Shown: positions 20,936 through 35,460 of the stretch, piece after piece
How positions within the stretch are numbered: the stretch's first letter is position 1
Layout of the letters: each line of letters opens with the position of its first letter
NCBI GenBank assembly: GCA_947685225.1
Contig: CANTUV010000032.1
Span: 26,233,501-26,297,500, forward strand
Length of the DNA stretch: 64,000 bases
Source of the DNA: Garcia nutans
Taxonomy: Eukaryota; Streptophyta; Magnoliopsida; Malpighiales; Euphorbiaceae
Direction: 5' to 3'
Made by a program: the position numbers and the translations under genes
The notes under the pieces: generated by a model
What the model was told of the DNA's origin: nothing
The model's input: only the letters and a program-made list of their open reading frames with translations
Databases searched by the model: none

Positions 20936-21801
20936 AGACACTACTGAAAATATTTTCTTTTGAGAGAAGATTTGTAGATTGTAAATAGAAAAATAGTCAA
21001 GGTGGAGAATTATTGTTTTTGGCTATTTATCTATCATGAAAATTGATTAACCAATTTTAGGGTCAAAATAGGATGTGCCTAATTTAGGAATTGGAAGTCA
21101 AAAATGGTGCCTAATTTTCACCAACCATTTTTAAAGCCTATATAACCCTTTAGCTCTCATTTGGAAATTATCCCAAAATTAAGTCTTCTCTCTGTCCTTT
21201 GTAATTCTTCTTTGATATTAGTAGAATTATTTTGATGGTGTCCGAGGACGTAGGCAAAATTGGCCGAACCTCGTTAAAGTTTGGTGTTCTCTTTATTAAT
21301 TACTTAATAGCTATTTTTTGTATAATTGTGGTGATTTTTTGTGCTAGTAATTATATGTCTAGGAAAATTTTGTCTAAGGAAAGACTTGGTATTTAAGAGT
21401 GTCCATTGTGATCCACATCTCTTTCTTGGGAATTTTTCTAGTATAATTGTTGGTGCAATTGTTTACACACTATACATATTATAAGTGAAAATTAATTCAA
21501 TTTTCGCAACATGTAGGATTTTAAAAAACTAATTGAGAGGTTGTGGCCCAAAATTGACTTAAAATAATAAACATTTTGCCCAACGTTTTCTTTTATGATG
21601 TCCAGATATCTAGGTCATTCGTCTTCTTTGTTCCCTAGAATCACTTTCCTCTATAACTGCAGGTATCACTACCAAGGAGGGGCACAGCCTCACAAGGGTA
21701 GAACTATGGGTGAGAGGTTGCCAGGAAGAAAGGTCATTGAACCCCACCCCCCTAAGTTCCGCCCCTGCATCGTTTCATATCATTTCCTTACAAACCACTC
21801 C
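20243..21801 (+). repeat. segmental duplication unit U, copy 1
   Basis: 1559 bp covering copia RT, the 3' LTR and about 290 bp of flank. Near-identical to 21921-23504. The 25-bp length difference equals one 12-bp tandem duplication plus a C-run grown from 6 to 19. Confidence 0.92.
21014..21511 (+). mobile_element. copia 3' LTR, copy 1
   Basis: Starts TGTTTTTGG right after the purine-rich AAGGTGGAGAAT tract and ends CGCAACA. TGTT/AACA termini, 498 bp. Confidence 0.7.
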
Positions 21802-21920
21802 GGCCTATTTGTTGCAATAGATTCTTGTTACTGTGGGGTTTCTTAGGTTGGAACCCCTTCTTCATCTAAATCCACCTCTACCATAGGAGTATTTTTATCT
21901 GTTTTATTTGTTGCTGGGTC
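21802..21920 (-). repeat. segment S inverted (S')
   Basis: Reverse complement of 20124-20242, same length, with a few substitutions. In both copies the sequence immediately to the right is ACAATGAGAG, so the inversion breakpoint is exact. Confidence 0.9.
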
Positions 21921-22639
21921 ACAATGAGAGGTTCGCAAACCTGCTCGATTTGATGATATGGTGGCTTATGCATCCCTAATCGCAAATGATGGCATTCCTA
22001 GCACTTATAATAAAGCTGTCCAAAGTTCAGAAAAGGAAAATTGGAGGAAGGCCATGGATAATGAAATGCAGTCTTTTAGAAAGAATCAGGAAAGAATCAG
22101 ACATGGAAGCTAGCTAATCTTCCAAAGGGAAAGAAGGCAATTGGATGCAAATAAGTATATACAAAGAAAGAAGGATTTCCTAACAAGAATGATGTTCGCT
22201 ACAAGGCAAGATTGGTAGCTAAAGGCTATGCTCAGATGGAGGAAATTGATTATAATGAAGTATTTTCTCTAGTTGTAAAACATTCCTCCATTAGAATTTT
22301 ATTAGCCTTGATAGCACAATTGGATTTGAAACTCATTCAACTTGATGTAAAAACTGCATTTCTACATGGAGACTTAGAAGAGGAAATCTATATAACTCAT
22401 CCATAAGGGTTCAAGGTTGCTAGAGAAGAAAAACAGGTATGTAAATTGGAAAAATCGTTATACGGATTGAAACAATCTCCGAGACAGTGGTACAAACGAT
22501 TTGACAATTTTATGATGAGACAGAAGTACACAAGGAGCACTGGCAAGCTGTGAAATGGATTCTATGGTATATTCTGAACACCGTAAATGTTGAATTGAAG
22601 ATGAGCGCTTTAGAGCGCAATTGGAGACACTACTGAAAA
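21921..22639 (+). pseudogene. copia RT remnant, copy 2
   Basis: The same RT-RNase H remnant as in copy 1, including the same internal deletion, so the deletion came before the duplication. A 12-bp tandem duplication (GAAAGAATCAGG, 22078-22101) is private to this copy. Confidence 0.85.
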
Positions 22640-22702
22640 TATTTTCTTTTGAGAGAAGATTTGTAGATTGTAAATAGAAAAATAGTCAAGGTGGAGAATT
22701 AT

Positions 22703-23200
22703 TGTTTTTGGCTATTTATCTATCATGAAAATTGATTAACCAATTTTAGGGTCAAAATAGGATGTGCCTAATTTAGGAATTGGAAGTCAAAAATGGTGCC
22801 TAATTTTCACCAACCATTTTTAAAGCCTATATAACCCTTTAGCTCTCATTTGGAAATTATCCCAAAATTAAGTCTTCTCTCTGTCCTTTGTAATTCTTCT
22901 TTGATATTAGTAGAATTATTTTGGTGGTGTCCGAGTACGTAGGCAAAATTGGCCGAACCTCGTTAAAGTTTGGTGTTCTCTTTATTAATTACTTAATAGC
23001 TATTTTTTGTATAATTGTGGTGGTTTTTTGTGCTAGTAATTATATGTCTATGAAAATTCTGTCTAAGGAAAGACTTGGTATTTAAGAGTGTACATTGTGA
23101 CCCATATCTCTTTCTTGGGAATTTTCCTAGTATAATTGTTGGTGCAATTGTTTACACACTATACATATTATTAGTGAAAATTAATTCAATTTCCGCAACA
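22703..23200 (+). mobile_element. copia 3' LTR, copy 2
   Basis: 498 bp, the same length and termini as 21014-21511. Confidence 0.7.
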
Positions 23201-23504
23201 TGTAGGATTTTAAAAAACTAATTGAGAGGTGGTTGCCCAAAATTGACTTAAAATAATAAACATTTTGCCCAACGTTTTCTTTTATGATGTCCAGATATCT
23301 AGGTCATTCGTCTTCTTTGTTCCCTAGAATCACTTTCCTCTATAACTGCAGGTATCACTACCAAGGAGGGGCACAGCCTCACAAGGGTGGAACCATGGGT
23401 GAGAGGTTGCCAGGAAGAAAGGTCATTGAACCCCACCCCCCCCCCCCCCCCCCCTTAAGTTTCGCCCCTGCATCGTTTCATATCATTTCCTTACAAACCA
23501 CTCC

Positions 23505-25100
23505 AACACATAATCATACCATGTCCAACACATAATCATTAATCAATATACATGCTATTATCAATCTATGCACCTCAATTTCAAAATAATTAAATGTTAC
23601 ACAGGGTATTATAAAATTATTTGACTCAAATAGTTTTAAGAATCAAACTAAACCATATTGTTTTAGTTTAATTCAATTTAATTTTATATTTAAAAAAATT
23701 TAGTTCAATTTGAAAAATTAACAAACCACAATTTGCAATTTTGTTTCAAATACATGTATGCTATCCCAAATGATTTGTGTATACTCCTATTACCAAACAT
23801 CCACTAAACTTTGCAGACTCCTTACTTGAAGAATCAGCTCTTGAAAGCACAATTCACTACTCCTTGTTCTAGCAATACTATGGCACTACTTTAATGTTCA
23901 CCCAATTTATTGATAGATTTTTTTATTGGTGGATTCTCACTTTACAAAATGTTGAATTTTCTAAAAATTTGACCCTTCAAATCAATTATTTTCTTTACTA
24001 ATGTGGGCGGCAACCCCCCTAATAACAAGTCTATTTATTACGTATTTTACAAGTCTATTAAAAAAAACCCCTTAATGCTATAGATTTACCAGCTTGAAAA
24101 AATATTATCAAATATATCAATTTTTTTTAACGAATAATAATAAATACCAAACTGTTGAATTGATGAGTTTATACTTAATTTATATCGAGTTTATTATATG
24201 CAAACTGTTGAATTGATTATTTTTTTATTTTTGTAATACTTCAATAATACATATTTGAAATTGTATTATAGAAAAAAATATTATTGAACAATAACTTAAA
24301 TATAATATAAATTACATTTTATATTAATAGTTCCATATAATATATGCAAAGTTTATTATTAGATTATTTTGTGTTTATCATACATCAAATAAAAATATTA
24401 TTAAGTATAATAAATTTATTTAGTAAATTTATCAATCAGCTTATGTTTTTATTAAATAACATCAAATACCAAAAGACACAACAAGTTATACTTAGTATAT
24501 TATATATATATATATATATATAGAATTTATTATGCAAAAACATAACAAAAAATAAATTAACTCACACTTTTTGGATAAAATAGAATATAATTAAACAACA
24601 TAAATCAAATAGTAACAATTACCAAAAGGTTTATATTTAATATATATTGGATTTGTTATACACAGACTACAAAATTGTATATATATTGAGTTTCATTAGC
24701 ATATGACAAAGTAAAAAAAAAGCACTTAATCTTTCAAAAGTTCTTATAAATACAAAAGAATATTATAAAAATATATAAAAAACAAACATACCATAAAATA
24801 TACTGATAATGAATCAACCGTATACTAATTACAATTATTGAATTTTCAATCAAGTTTTTACCAAACCAAAAGTATATAATATAGACCCTTAATTTTAGCT
24901 CCAAATCAAATTAAGTCCCAATAAAAGACCCAAATCAAATCCATCCCCAATTTTAAAAGCCCAAACTGAGTATGGTCCGATTTAAAAAGCTCAAATTACT
25001 AAATTATCCAAAAAATATGATGAGTTGGCCATTACCCATGGCCAATTAACCATGAGTTCGGTCCATTAATTTTTCCTAATCCTACTTAGACTTGGGTTTA
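23505..25100. other. AT-rich intergenic DNA
   Basis: No gene recognised. Contains a (TA)n tract at 24501-24522 and dispersed A/T-rich sequence. Confidence 0.6.
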
Positions 25101-26350
25101 TTCAGATAAAAGTGAGGGTTTTCTAATAGAATAATGACTCATTAATAAGAAAACCTAATCAAGCATTATAAAAAGGGGGCTACCAAAAAAGGGACGGGAA
25201 TAATACTAAAGAAAAAGCACAAAGAGACAAAGAGTGATTTTGTGACACTGAAAGCAAAGAAACAAAAGACACGAGAGAGCAACCTTAGAATTAATTGGTT
25301 CTACAAAAGCTCCGTTGATCCAAACCAACCGTAGAATTAACAAGCAGACTTCTATATCAATTTCTACAAAAGGAACTCCACTGCCAAAATAAAGGCTTAG
25401 TTCAACAGTACTACTTAGTGGACTCAACAACAACGGTATGATCTTTATTAAATAATACTTACTCTATCCAATGAATTATCATTCTTGTTTATTATATAAC
25501 TTGCAAATCCATCTTAATTTATTATTTCGTTGATTTTATTTGATCAATTATATGAATCAAAATCCTATTGTATCACCAAAAACCCTAATTGCATGTCCAA
25601 AATCCTAATTTGACATCCAAACCCTAATTTTATAACTAAAACCCTAATTTTATAATTAAAACAATGATTTGATGATTAAACCCTATTTCACTAATTTAAC
25701 CCTAATTGAGTAATTATTTGTATAAAAACTATTTGTATGATGATTAGTTATATGTTTATGGATTGTTTACTTATTATGTGGATCTTAAAGTTGTAAAAGG
25801 CATATTTTTATTTGTAGGTACCTTATTTACTTAAGTTATTTATTTTATGTTTATTTTTAGGACAGTTGTAAGGATACCTTTTCACTTTATATGGATACCT
25901 ATTTTTATGGATTTTGGATATTGTAAGGATATGTTTCTATCTTGTATGCGTACCCATTTTATTTGATTATTAATTAATAATATGATTTTTTTTATTTTAA
26001 TAATTGCTTATAATATAATAGTAGTATTATAATAAAATAAGAATTTAATAATATTTAAAACTGAAAATGAGGTCGGTTTCAATGACCAAACATTATGGGG
26101 GTACTAAGGAACTCTCACCTTCTCCATGTATAGCTAACTTTCCGAACCCAGTAGGAGTTGGGGATTCCTTAGGAATCAATTCATTCACCTCTTTTATTTG
26201 CATGTATCCGGGTAGCGACTCCTATTTGCATGTATTCTCTAAGACTCAGAGTTTAACAGTGTCAAAGTCGTAAGAATCATTCACTAAGAGTGGAGTCGAA
26301 AATTCTCATTCATGCACACACAAAACTTAGTTGATACATACAAGAGAAAA
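25101..26350 (+). mobile_element. possible degenerate Tat-type LTR/leader remnant
   Basis: TATAAAAAGGG near 25167 is followed by A-rich leader sequence, spaced AAACCCTAATT blocks (25585-25705) and, at 26090-26300, a block with CTCCATGTATAGCTAACTTTCCGAACCC, GTAGCGACTCC and GAGTGGAGTCG elements like those seen in Tat/Ogre leaders. No ORF or paired LTR was found, so this is weak. Confidence 0.3.
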
Positions 26351-27457
26351 TAAAAAAATATTTACCAATTAAATATGGACCATTATTTCTTTGAGGGGAA
26401 AACTTATTTCTTGAGATAAAAAAAATCAAATAGTTATGGTAAAAAAACAATCTAGTATTATAGATTTGCGACATTTAGAAGATGAAGGAAATACACTTTT
26501 CTTAAAAGCTATTGAAAAAAATATAAAACATCGATTCAAATTAACCAAACTGTTGGTGGACGACCTAACCAAAATTACAATGATGACATGAAAAAAAAAT
26601 AGATAGATAGATTACTAGTAAAATTACACTGCGATTACTAGTAAAATTACACGTCTTCATCGAGCAATCAACGACACTTGAGAGCGAGGCTGACACCATT
26701 CACGACAAAAACAAGCTTAGTCCTCAAATACATATTTTGATAGACTCCAGTCAAATGGAGAGAGAACATGGAGTTTGTGATAGTGAAGAGAAGGATTGAT
26801 AGGGAGAAAGAAAAGAAGGAATCTTGTAATTTAAAATAAATAAATAAAATCTAGTAAAAATAAAAAAAAATATATGCAAATAATTAAAAAATTCTAATAA
26901 AAATAAAAGTTTTAAAAAAATGGTAAGGGAAGTATTTTTTTTGCCTATTTATTGCATAGAATCTGTAGGTTCTTTGATTCTAGAAATTGGGCTTGACTCA
27001 ATTTTAACAAGAGGAGTTTATATCATACTTCTCTTTCAACTTTCTTTTTCAAATGTACGGACCCTCATATTTTTTTCAATTATATGCATTCACGCCTATT
27101 TTTTTCATTTTTTAAGTTTATTTTAATGGTGTTTTTTATTTTTTCTATTTTTATTTTTTATTTTTATTTATATTTTTATTCAAAAATATTTTTTTGTTAT
27201 CATATCCTCACAAATACGTAATATACATATAATATCTATAATATTTATATAATATCTAGCAAATATATAAAAAAATATCTATCAAACATACAAAAAACAA
27301 TTACCAAATATGTACGGAATATCTACCATGCATTTATAAAATTTATTTAATATTTTTTTAATTTTACATTCACACAATAGATACATAATATACACATAAC
27401 ATCCACCAAATATCTATAACATCTACATAACATTTATATAATATACACAAAATATAC
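26351..27457. other. AT-rich intergenic DNA
   Basis: No gene seen. A 19-bp perfect direct repeat, ATTACTAGTAAAATTACAC, lies at 26611-26629 and 26634-26652. The rest is A/T-rich low complexity. Confidence 0.55.
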
Positions 27458-29775
27458 TGCCACGACCGAAACCTGAGGGCACGTAACCGGCATTAGAAAA
27501 TAGAAAAGTACATGGCTTCCGAAATCCTTAATCAATCTGACAACTGAAAATTTGAGAAAATTGTACTATGATAGTCATCACTGTCACAGAACTAGAGCTA
27601 TAGGCCTACCTATTAAGCAAAATTTGTATATCACTACCATAACTAGGCAACCATCACCAACCTTATCATCAACATCATATGTAGGCAATTTAAATAAATT
27701 TAACCAAAGAGCGAAACTACACAAAAAAATAGATAAGAGAAGTAATATCATGCAGAGTTGTAGAAAATAATCATAATATAGTTATACAATAAAATATATA
27801 TAAGTAACACTCCTGCCGAGAAATGAGAGGCAAGATGAATCGATAAAATATTTCTTTCATGCTCAACATGCAACCTAGAAGAAAAATATTGAACAGGAAT
27901 GAGAGTTCGACTCAATAAGCATATAGCAATTAATATAATACATTATTCCTATGCAATAATGCTTGAGCAAATAACAATCAGAAAAATAATTCACATAATC
28001 ATATAAAGATAGAAGTACGTTAATAGGGTCACACTAAACTTATACTAAAGAGCCGATCTCCCTAACTGACTCTCTTAGTCCACACATTTTTCTTAGAATC
28101 TAATATATAGGGTCTGCCGTTACAGCTATAGCAAAACAGTTATGACCCTACCTGACTAACAAGTAATATTGATCTACCAGTCCTAATATCCTCATCATAT
28201 AGCATCATCATATCATAACTTGTATCATTGATCATGTATGGTCTCACATCATCCTAATTCTATCCAACAAATACATATGACATGCATCAAAACCATCAAT
28301 TTATGCACCGACGTATATTATGTTTCTATAATCTAATATTGATAATAACAATTACATGTGTACCACACAATAATAAAATGTGCATATTCAAATATAGCTA
28401 TTAATATATATTTAAAAAATAAAATATTATATTAATCTATATAACTCGCAGATAGATGATATCCAATTACTCCCCTCAAAACATCCAATTGAAGATGGAA
28501 AGACACCTGAAAATTATTTTAAATAATAAGAAGAACTATTATAATATAGACGAATGGATAACTTTAAAAATTCTGCTAAATTTCGACAGAACTTCTCCTA
28601 AAATAAGATAAGAAAATAACACTTCTAAACAACTTAAAACAATCAACTCAACTGCCTCATCTGAGCCTTCGTCAATATTTTTAGCAACTAAATATTATAT
28701 AATTTGTTTGCTTTAACTTTAACAATACTTTATCAAAATTTTAAATTATGAATTGATTAATTAGTTTCCATAAAAAAAATAATTACTAGATTCTTTTCAT
28801 AAAAAAAAACACACATTTAATCTAATTTGAACAATTTTATCTAATTATCATTCAAATAAAATAAAATAATTATTTGCTTTAATTTTCTTATTTTGCCAAA
28901 TCAAATTTTGATAATAATAACAAATTTTAATTAAATATTTAGTTTTATAATTCTAAACATAATACATTAACTTTTAAATCATTTAATAATCAAATAATCA
29001 ATCAACTTATTTAATAGTAAATTATTAACTAAATTAGTTAACAATAATAATTATCTACATTAATAATAATTTAATGATGGAATTAAATATAATTAAATTA
29101 ATCAATTATCAATTTATTTATTTCATCTAATAAATCAATTCATAAATTTACCTAATTTAATTATTTATCTAAATTTAATTTAATTTTTCTTTATTTATTT
29201 TATTTTTTCTTGCCAAAACAGTCACCAGAATAGCATCACCGGTGCTGGACGATCGCTGAATTTCAGTCAAACTATAAAATACTCTAAAATTTATAAATAA
29301 TATATCAAATTGAAGATTGTGTAGAGAGAGTTTCAAAAATATTAGTCTCATCGTGAAAAGAGATTAGAAAATAGTCGAAATCTAGCCGAAAATTGACTTT
29401 CTACTTGAGTCACCGACCAACTTTGGATGGTGCATGTGGCTCGGTCCAGTGACCATTCACAGCGAGTCAGGTGACACTGCAACCGTTATCGAGTGAGCTT
29501 TTACGGTGGCTAGTGGTTGTTGAAATCTGAAGACCAAACGATGGTAGATCAGAAGAAACTTCGATCATTCTCCCTCTCCCCTTCGTTTCTCTCTCCTTCC
29601 CCCTGCTCTTTCTCTCTCTTCTTTTCTTCTTTTTCTTCTCTTTCTTCTTTTATTACTGACACTTAAATGTATATATATTATTTTTTTTTATTTTATTTTC
29701 TTTCTTTTCTTTTTTCTTTTTTAATATATTTTTGAAATAAGATTTTTAAAATAATTTAAAAATTGGGTTATTACA
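27458..29775. mobile_element. solo LTR with 5-bp TSD
   Basis: Starts TGCCACGACCG and ends GGGTTATTACA, the ends typical of a large class of plant Ty3 LTRs. It is flanked on both sides by TATAC (27453-27457 and 29776-29780). The 2318 bp hold no gag or pol motif, so this is a solo LTR left by LTR-LTR recombination. A pyrimidine-rich tract lies at 29575-29650. Confidence 0.8.
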
Positions 29776-32700
29776 TATACACATAACAATTATATAATGA
29801 AATTAATATTTTTTTTAACTTTTTTATATGTATAATATATAAATTTTATTTTAAATATATTTAATATGTTTTATATGTTTTTCTTTTTTATATTATTTTT
29901 ATGAGTGTTATTTATAATAAAAATTAAAATATTTACTTTATAAAATTAATACATTTTATATGTTGAGAATATAATTTAAAATGTTAATTTTTATTATTTT
30001 ATTATAATAGATTTATTGAATAGTGAAGTTTGAAAAAAATAAAAATTAAAGTAAAATATTATTTATAGTGAGAGAATATGTGTTTTTGAAAAAAAAAGAA
30101 TTTTTTTAGTGAATAGTAAGATATTTTATAATTTTTTCTAACTTTTTTGAACAATATAAATATTTTTTCTATAATATTTTTAAAATAAAATTTATTTTTA
30201 TTGGTTGTTTTGTAAATTTACCTTCTAACAATAATGTATAGGCTGAAATGAGATTAATATTGAAAAAATGGCATCCTCCACCATATTTTTAAATTTTTTT
30301 TATCAGAGATATTTTAATAATTTTATTGTACACTCATTATAAACTGTATAAACTCGTTATAAACTCATAATAAACTTATTATAAACTGTTTATAAACTGT
30401 TTATAAACTAATAAAAATTTAGTATTTTAATAAATATTTTATAAATTTTAATATTTTAATAAATATTTTATAAATGTGATAAATTTAAAATTATTTTTTA
30501 CTTTTTTTTTGTATTTTTATCAGAAGCCCATTATATTAGCATCCAGCTAGAAACTCATTGCGTGCACCCATGGGCCTTTGGTGTTGGAAGCCTATGCTAG
30601 TGCTATACCCAAGTCCATGAACCCTATTTCTCTCAATAAATAAATTAGAGAAATTTACGCCTCTTTTTATTTTCAAAACACGACACGTACGCCCCTTTTT
30701 CTCTTTTTTTTTAACGGTAATTTTTTTATTTTATCTTTTTTTATTTTTTATTTTTGGTTTTTACTTATCTTGTTTCATCTAAAAATAATTTTTTAATATC
30801 ATATTTTCAATATACATATAAAAAATATATATACGCTCATAATATATACATAATATATATAATATATACATAATAAAATAAATAATATTTATTATATTTA
30901 CCAAATATTTATTAAATATTTATCAAATATTTTTAATATTTTTAATTTTATTTTTTAATATTTTATTCTTACAACATTCATACATTATATATATATATAA
31001 TATACATAATATATATACTAAATATATATCATATACAAAAATATCCATCTAATAATTACAACATCTACTAAACATGTACAGAAAATCTATCAAATATCTA
31101 AATAATATCTTCGTAATGAAATAAATATTTTTTAATTTTATTTTTTACGTGTATAATATGAAAAATTGATTTAAAAATAAATTTAATAAGTTTTAATAAT
31201 ATATTTTTTTTGTTTTTTATTATTTTTTGAGATTTTATTTATTTTTTATAATTAAAATTAAAAATTTTTCTTTATAAAAATTAATAAATTTTATATGCTA
31301 AAAATAATTTAAAATATTAATTTTATTATTTTATTAGAATATTTTTATTTATTAGTGAAGTTTGAAAAAAATGATGAAAAATAAAATAAAATAGTAATTG
31401 TAGTAAGAGAAGGTATAAGTTTGAAAAAAAAATTATTTTATGGAGAAGTAACTTCAACTTTTTTTTAAAATATAAATATATTTTTTTTAAAAAAATTAAG
31501 GTAATTTTTATAAATGTCCTAAAAAATTATGTAGAAATAGTATTACAATATCTCTTAATTATTGTTCCTAACAATTGAATTCCAATTAACAGTATAATTT
31601 TATTTACATCGATTAAAGATATAATTTTCTCGTGTTTGATAAAAGGATCCTTTATGTATAATATAGGAGTTGCTGACTTGGGAATTCTATTTAAAGAATC
31701 TTTAAGAATTCTATCTCAAGAATCTTTTCATGCTCAAAAGACAACCAATTTAATAGTTCAATCTCAATATCATTAATATTATATTAAGAACTCAACTAAA
31801 ACCATTGAACCAGTGGCTGGATTATGTTAATAATTAATTGTTTAAAAAATCATAGACACTCAATTTTAAACAAACATTATAAGTAGGCAGAGACACTGCA
31901 AAGCTCAAGACACCATAAAATTTCTTTAATATTTAGTTCAAGCCAATCAAGGATAATGACAGATTAACATATGAATTAATTAATAACCTTTGGCTCAAAT
32001 ATTTGTGTCAAGCTCTCTAATCAAAACAATTAGCTTCCTTAATTATAGCATTATTAGCGTTAATTAGGCATTAAGAAATGGAATGCAAGACTTTGTAGGC
32101 AGATAGGGAGATACGGCTAAAGTGTGTCTCATGGCTTGGAATAATACAATAAATAAAATATTTTGAAGTTGGCATATCCCAAGCATCTGCTAATTGGTAT
32201 TTAATTTTAATTTAATTATAAAGATAGAATAACAATATATATTCTTTTTAATTTTTTAAGAATAAATATTTTGATAAATGGAACAATGTAGGATAAAATG
32301 GTTTTCACTTAATGCTCCGCCAAATCTAGTGAATAGTACCGTATCTGCCTTAGTGGCATCTATTTTTCAGAGGAGAAAATGACATGCTCCAAATCGTTTC
32401 ATAGAAATTAAAAGCCTTATTTGCAAAAGGCTAATTACAATGAAATTTTCTATTGAGGTTGACAACTATTTTTTAAGAAAATTTTTAAAAAAAATCTTTC
32501 AAGAATTTTTTTGGTATTAAAATTGAATTTTTTTTTCTCTGAAAAAATTATAATTTTAGCTGTCATTAGAAAAAGTTATTATGAATTGACGAGTTCACAA
32601 ATGTATCTTTAACATTGTGTTCTTATGAACAATAGTTTCAATAGTGTAGTTCACAAATGTATTTGCTTAACTTTATCACCCAAACTTTGATTTTAAATTT

Positions 32701-35460
32701 ATATTAATTATAAGGAATAGATTATTGTACTTACCTTTTTTTATTAATAAATAATGTTTTAATCACCAAATTATAGCTCGATGACTAAAAGTATATATTA
32801 TTTTTATTTAAATTTCAAGTTCAAATATTAGGTGTTATTCTCACTTTATATGTAATTAATAAATCTTTTTAAATTAAGAATTTAGTTTCAGAATATTTAA
32901 AAAATTACACATATTAAAAAATTACACCAATGAATTTTTAATTCAAATAATACTGAAAATCAATTTTAAGATTAAAACATCTCAATTTTAAATTTTAATT
33001 TGAACTAAGTTTATAATTAAAAAAAAAGATTGCCATATTAATTTTATAAGTCGCAACCTATATATTATTCCAAAGCCTTCAAGTTGATCCATCGAACATA
33101 AAATTTTCCCTCATCATAATATTCTTAATGAATAGAGCATTTTCTTTATGGCAAGAATGTCAAATATGAACAGGAAAACAAAGTGAAGGAATCATAAGTC
33201 ACTTGATTATGACTGCGAAGGTTTGTCCACAAATTCACAGCCCATTTGAATAGCAATTGCCACAAATGTCTTGGAGATGCTATTATTATTCTTATTATTT
33301 TTTTTTTTGGTGCTTAGTTATTAATTATATTATTTTATTATTATTATTTTTTATTATTATTATTATATTTTGGTGCTTAGTTATTAATTATATTATCTCC
33401 TTAATTAATTTTGAAAAGTCTGCTAAGTACCTTGAATGTTCCTTTTGAAAAATATTATAATTAAAGCACATGTCTAATAATTTTAACAAAAAAATATATA
33501 AATTCTCTAGCCACATAAAAGATGACTAAGAGTCTCTTTTTTAAAAGCCATATCTTTATCATCTCTAAACTTTTATTTCTTCTAATTCATCTCAACTCTT
33601 GAATTAATCAGTCTTTTTAAAGTTGATTATAAATTTATATAATAAGTTTTTTAAAATGCCAATTTATAAATTTCACATACTAATTATACTCTTTCTTTCA
33701 TTAAAAAAAGTTTTTAACTGTTAATTAAAAATGTTTTTACAATTTCAAGTTTATAAAGAAAATAAAGAATTATTTTGAAACATTAAAATTTGAATAAGTT
33801 ATTTATTGATTTAAATATAAAACCATCTAATAGATGTTAAATCAAGATCATCAAGTTGATGCTTTTTATATAATAATTTATATAAATTCTTCCAATGTAC
33901 CTAATAATATTAATTTATTAGAAGAATATTAGAACTAATAAAAAACTAATTATTTTAAATTCACAAATTGATTTTTAGAAAAACTATTTTCACCTAAAAG
34001 AATGAAAAAACTATTTTGATAAAAAAAATAACTAAAAGAATATTAATGAAAATAATTCAAAAATTAATAACAGATATATTATATGTGCATACCTATAATA
34101 GCAATAATCGATAGAAATGTTAGTAATGTTATTATTTAGGATATGCTTGTTTAAGTTGTTGATGACACTGAAGCAAATATTGAAAATTAATAGTATTAAT
34201 TAGTTTTAACATCATCTTAATCTCTCTCTAATTTTATATTTTCGATGGTAATAATATTGCTATTTCTTATTAGTATTAGTTTTTTTTATTTTTTAACAGC
34301 ACGAAACATATCCTGTTTAATGAGGTTATTTATAAATATATATACAAGATTATACAGCTCTATCAAAATTTAATAGAGATAATTTTATAATTTTTATAGT
34401 ATTATATGATTCGTCTTCCAAAGAATAATTTATATCAATATATATATAAACATATTTTATTTATATATTATTATCATACAGATGTAAACAAGATTTATCC
34501 AAAATGCATATCGGACAGAAAAAGAAATATATATATTTTTTTTCTCGAGGGAATAAAAAACATCATTTTCGAGCATGAATAATGGAGTATCCATATAAAA
34601 AATTTATACCCGCAGCCCGCTTAACATGCGCAACAAAAGTACTTGTCAATCTCGTGACATAGATTGAGGATTTGAAAATTCTTCTAAGCTGCCAGTAGCC
34701 AACAGAAATCGCCAAATTCAAAAAGGTGTCTTTATTATAAATTATTATTAATTTAATTAAGATTGGGAAATCAAAACCATATAATATAATGAATTAAGGG
34801 TGAATTTGACTGCTTAAATCACAAGCCACATAATTATGATTTGACATTAATAAGCATAAATTTAATATCAAAAATAAAAATTGCAATTTAAATTAAATTA
34901 TCAACTAAATAACAAAATAGTAAAATAAGACAGATCCACCATAAATGAACAAAGAAAAACTGTTGAGTTCTTATCCCACTCATGACTTCTAGTTTGAAAA
35001 AATCTATACTATATATAAAAGTGGCTTAGGGAGAACATGATTAAACTAATATTTATAAAAAAAATATATAAATTATATTTGAAAAGCTAAAAACGGACAT
35101 GACTTATATAAATATTTACAGTAAAATTTAACTTTTAATCTTAAATATTTTAAATACTTACAAAAAAAATCTAATATTTAATCTTAAATGTTTCACTCTG
35201 CTTAATATCTTTTAAGTAATATTATTCCCCTTGATACTTTATAAATAATACTAAATAATATGAACATAAATTTAAAATCATTCAACTCGAATTTAATCAA
35301 TTATATTCATTTGTGAGCTCCTACGATATAAATATATTTATATATATTTAAAAAATAAAAAAATTAATTGATAAAATTTAAATTATTAATCTTTTTGTAC
35401 TACAAATTAGCTAATAAATAATTAGATGATTGGATTAATGAGGAGTAATTTATATCCGTC
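29776..35460. other. long AT-rich intergenic DNA
   Basis: About 5.7 kb, very A/T-rich, with repeated ATAAACTnnTTATAAACT-like motifs (30330-30420) and an ATT-rich region at 33280-33370. Short ORFs here are low-complexity chance frames. No gene, RNA gene or complete element recognised. Confidence 0.6.

Larger units (their letters stand above)
21921..23504 (+). repeat. segmental duplication unit U, copy 2
   Basis: 1584 bp, ending at CCACTCC, after which the sequence diverges from copy 1. Contains 19 consecutive C at 23436-23454, where copy 1 has 6 at 21747-21752. Confidence 0.92.

Noticed and set aside
25585..25705. AAACCCTAA motifs resembling plant telomere repeat
   Set aside because: Irregularly spaced, separated by unrelated AT-rich sequence; not a TTTAGGG array. 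Such motifs are common in AT-rich leaders.
33257..33448. 63-codon ORF rich in Tyr, Phe and Ile
   Set aside because: Encoded by ATT/TTA low-complexity sequence; no real protein signal.
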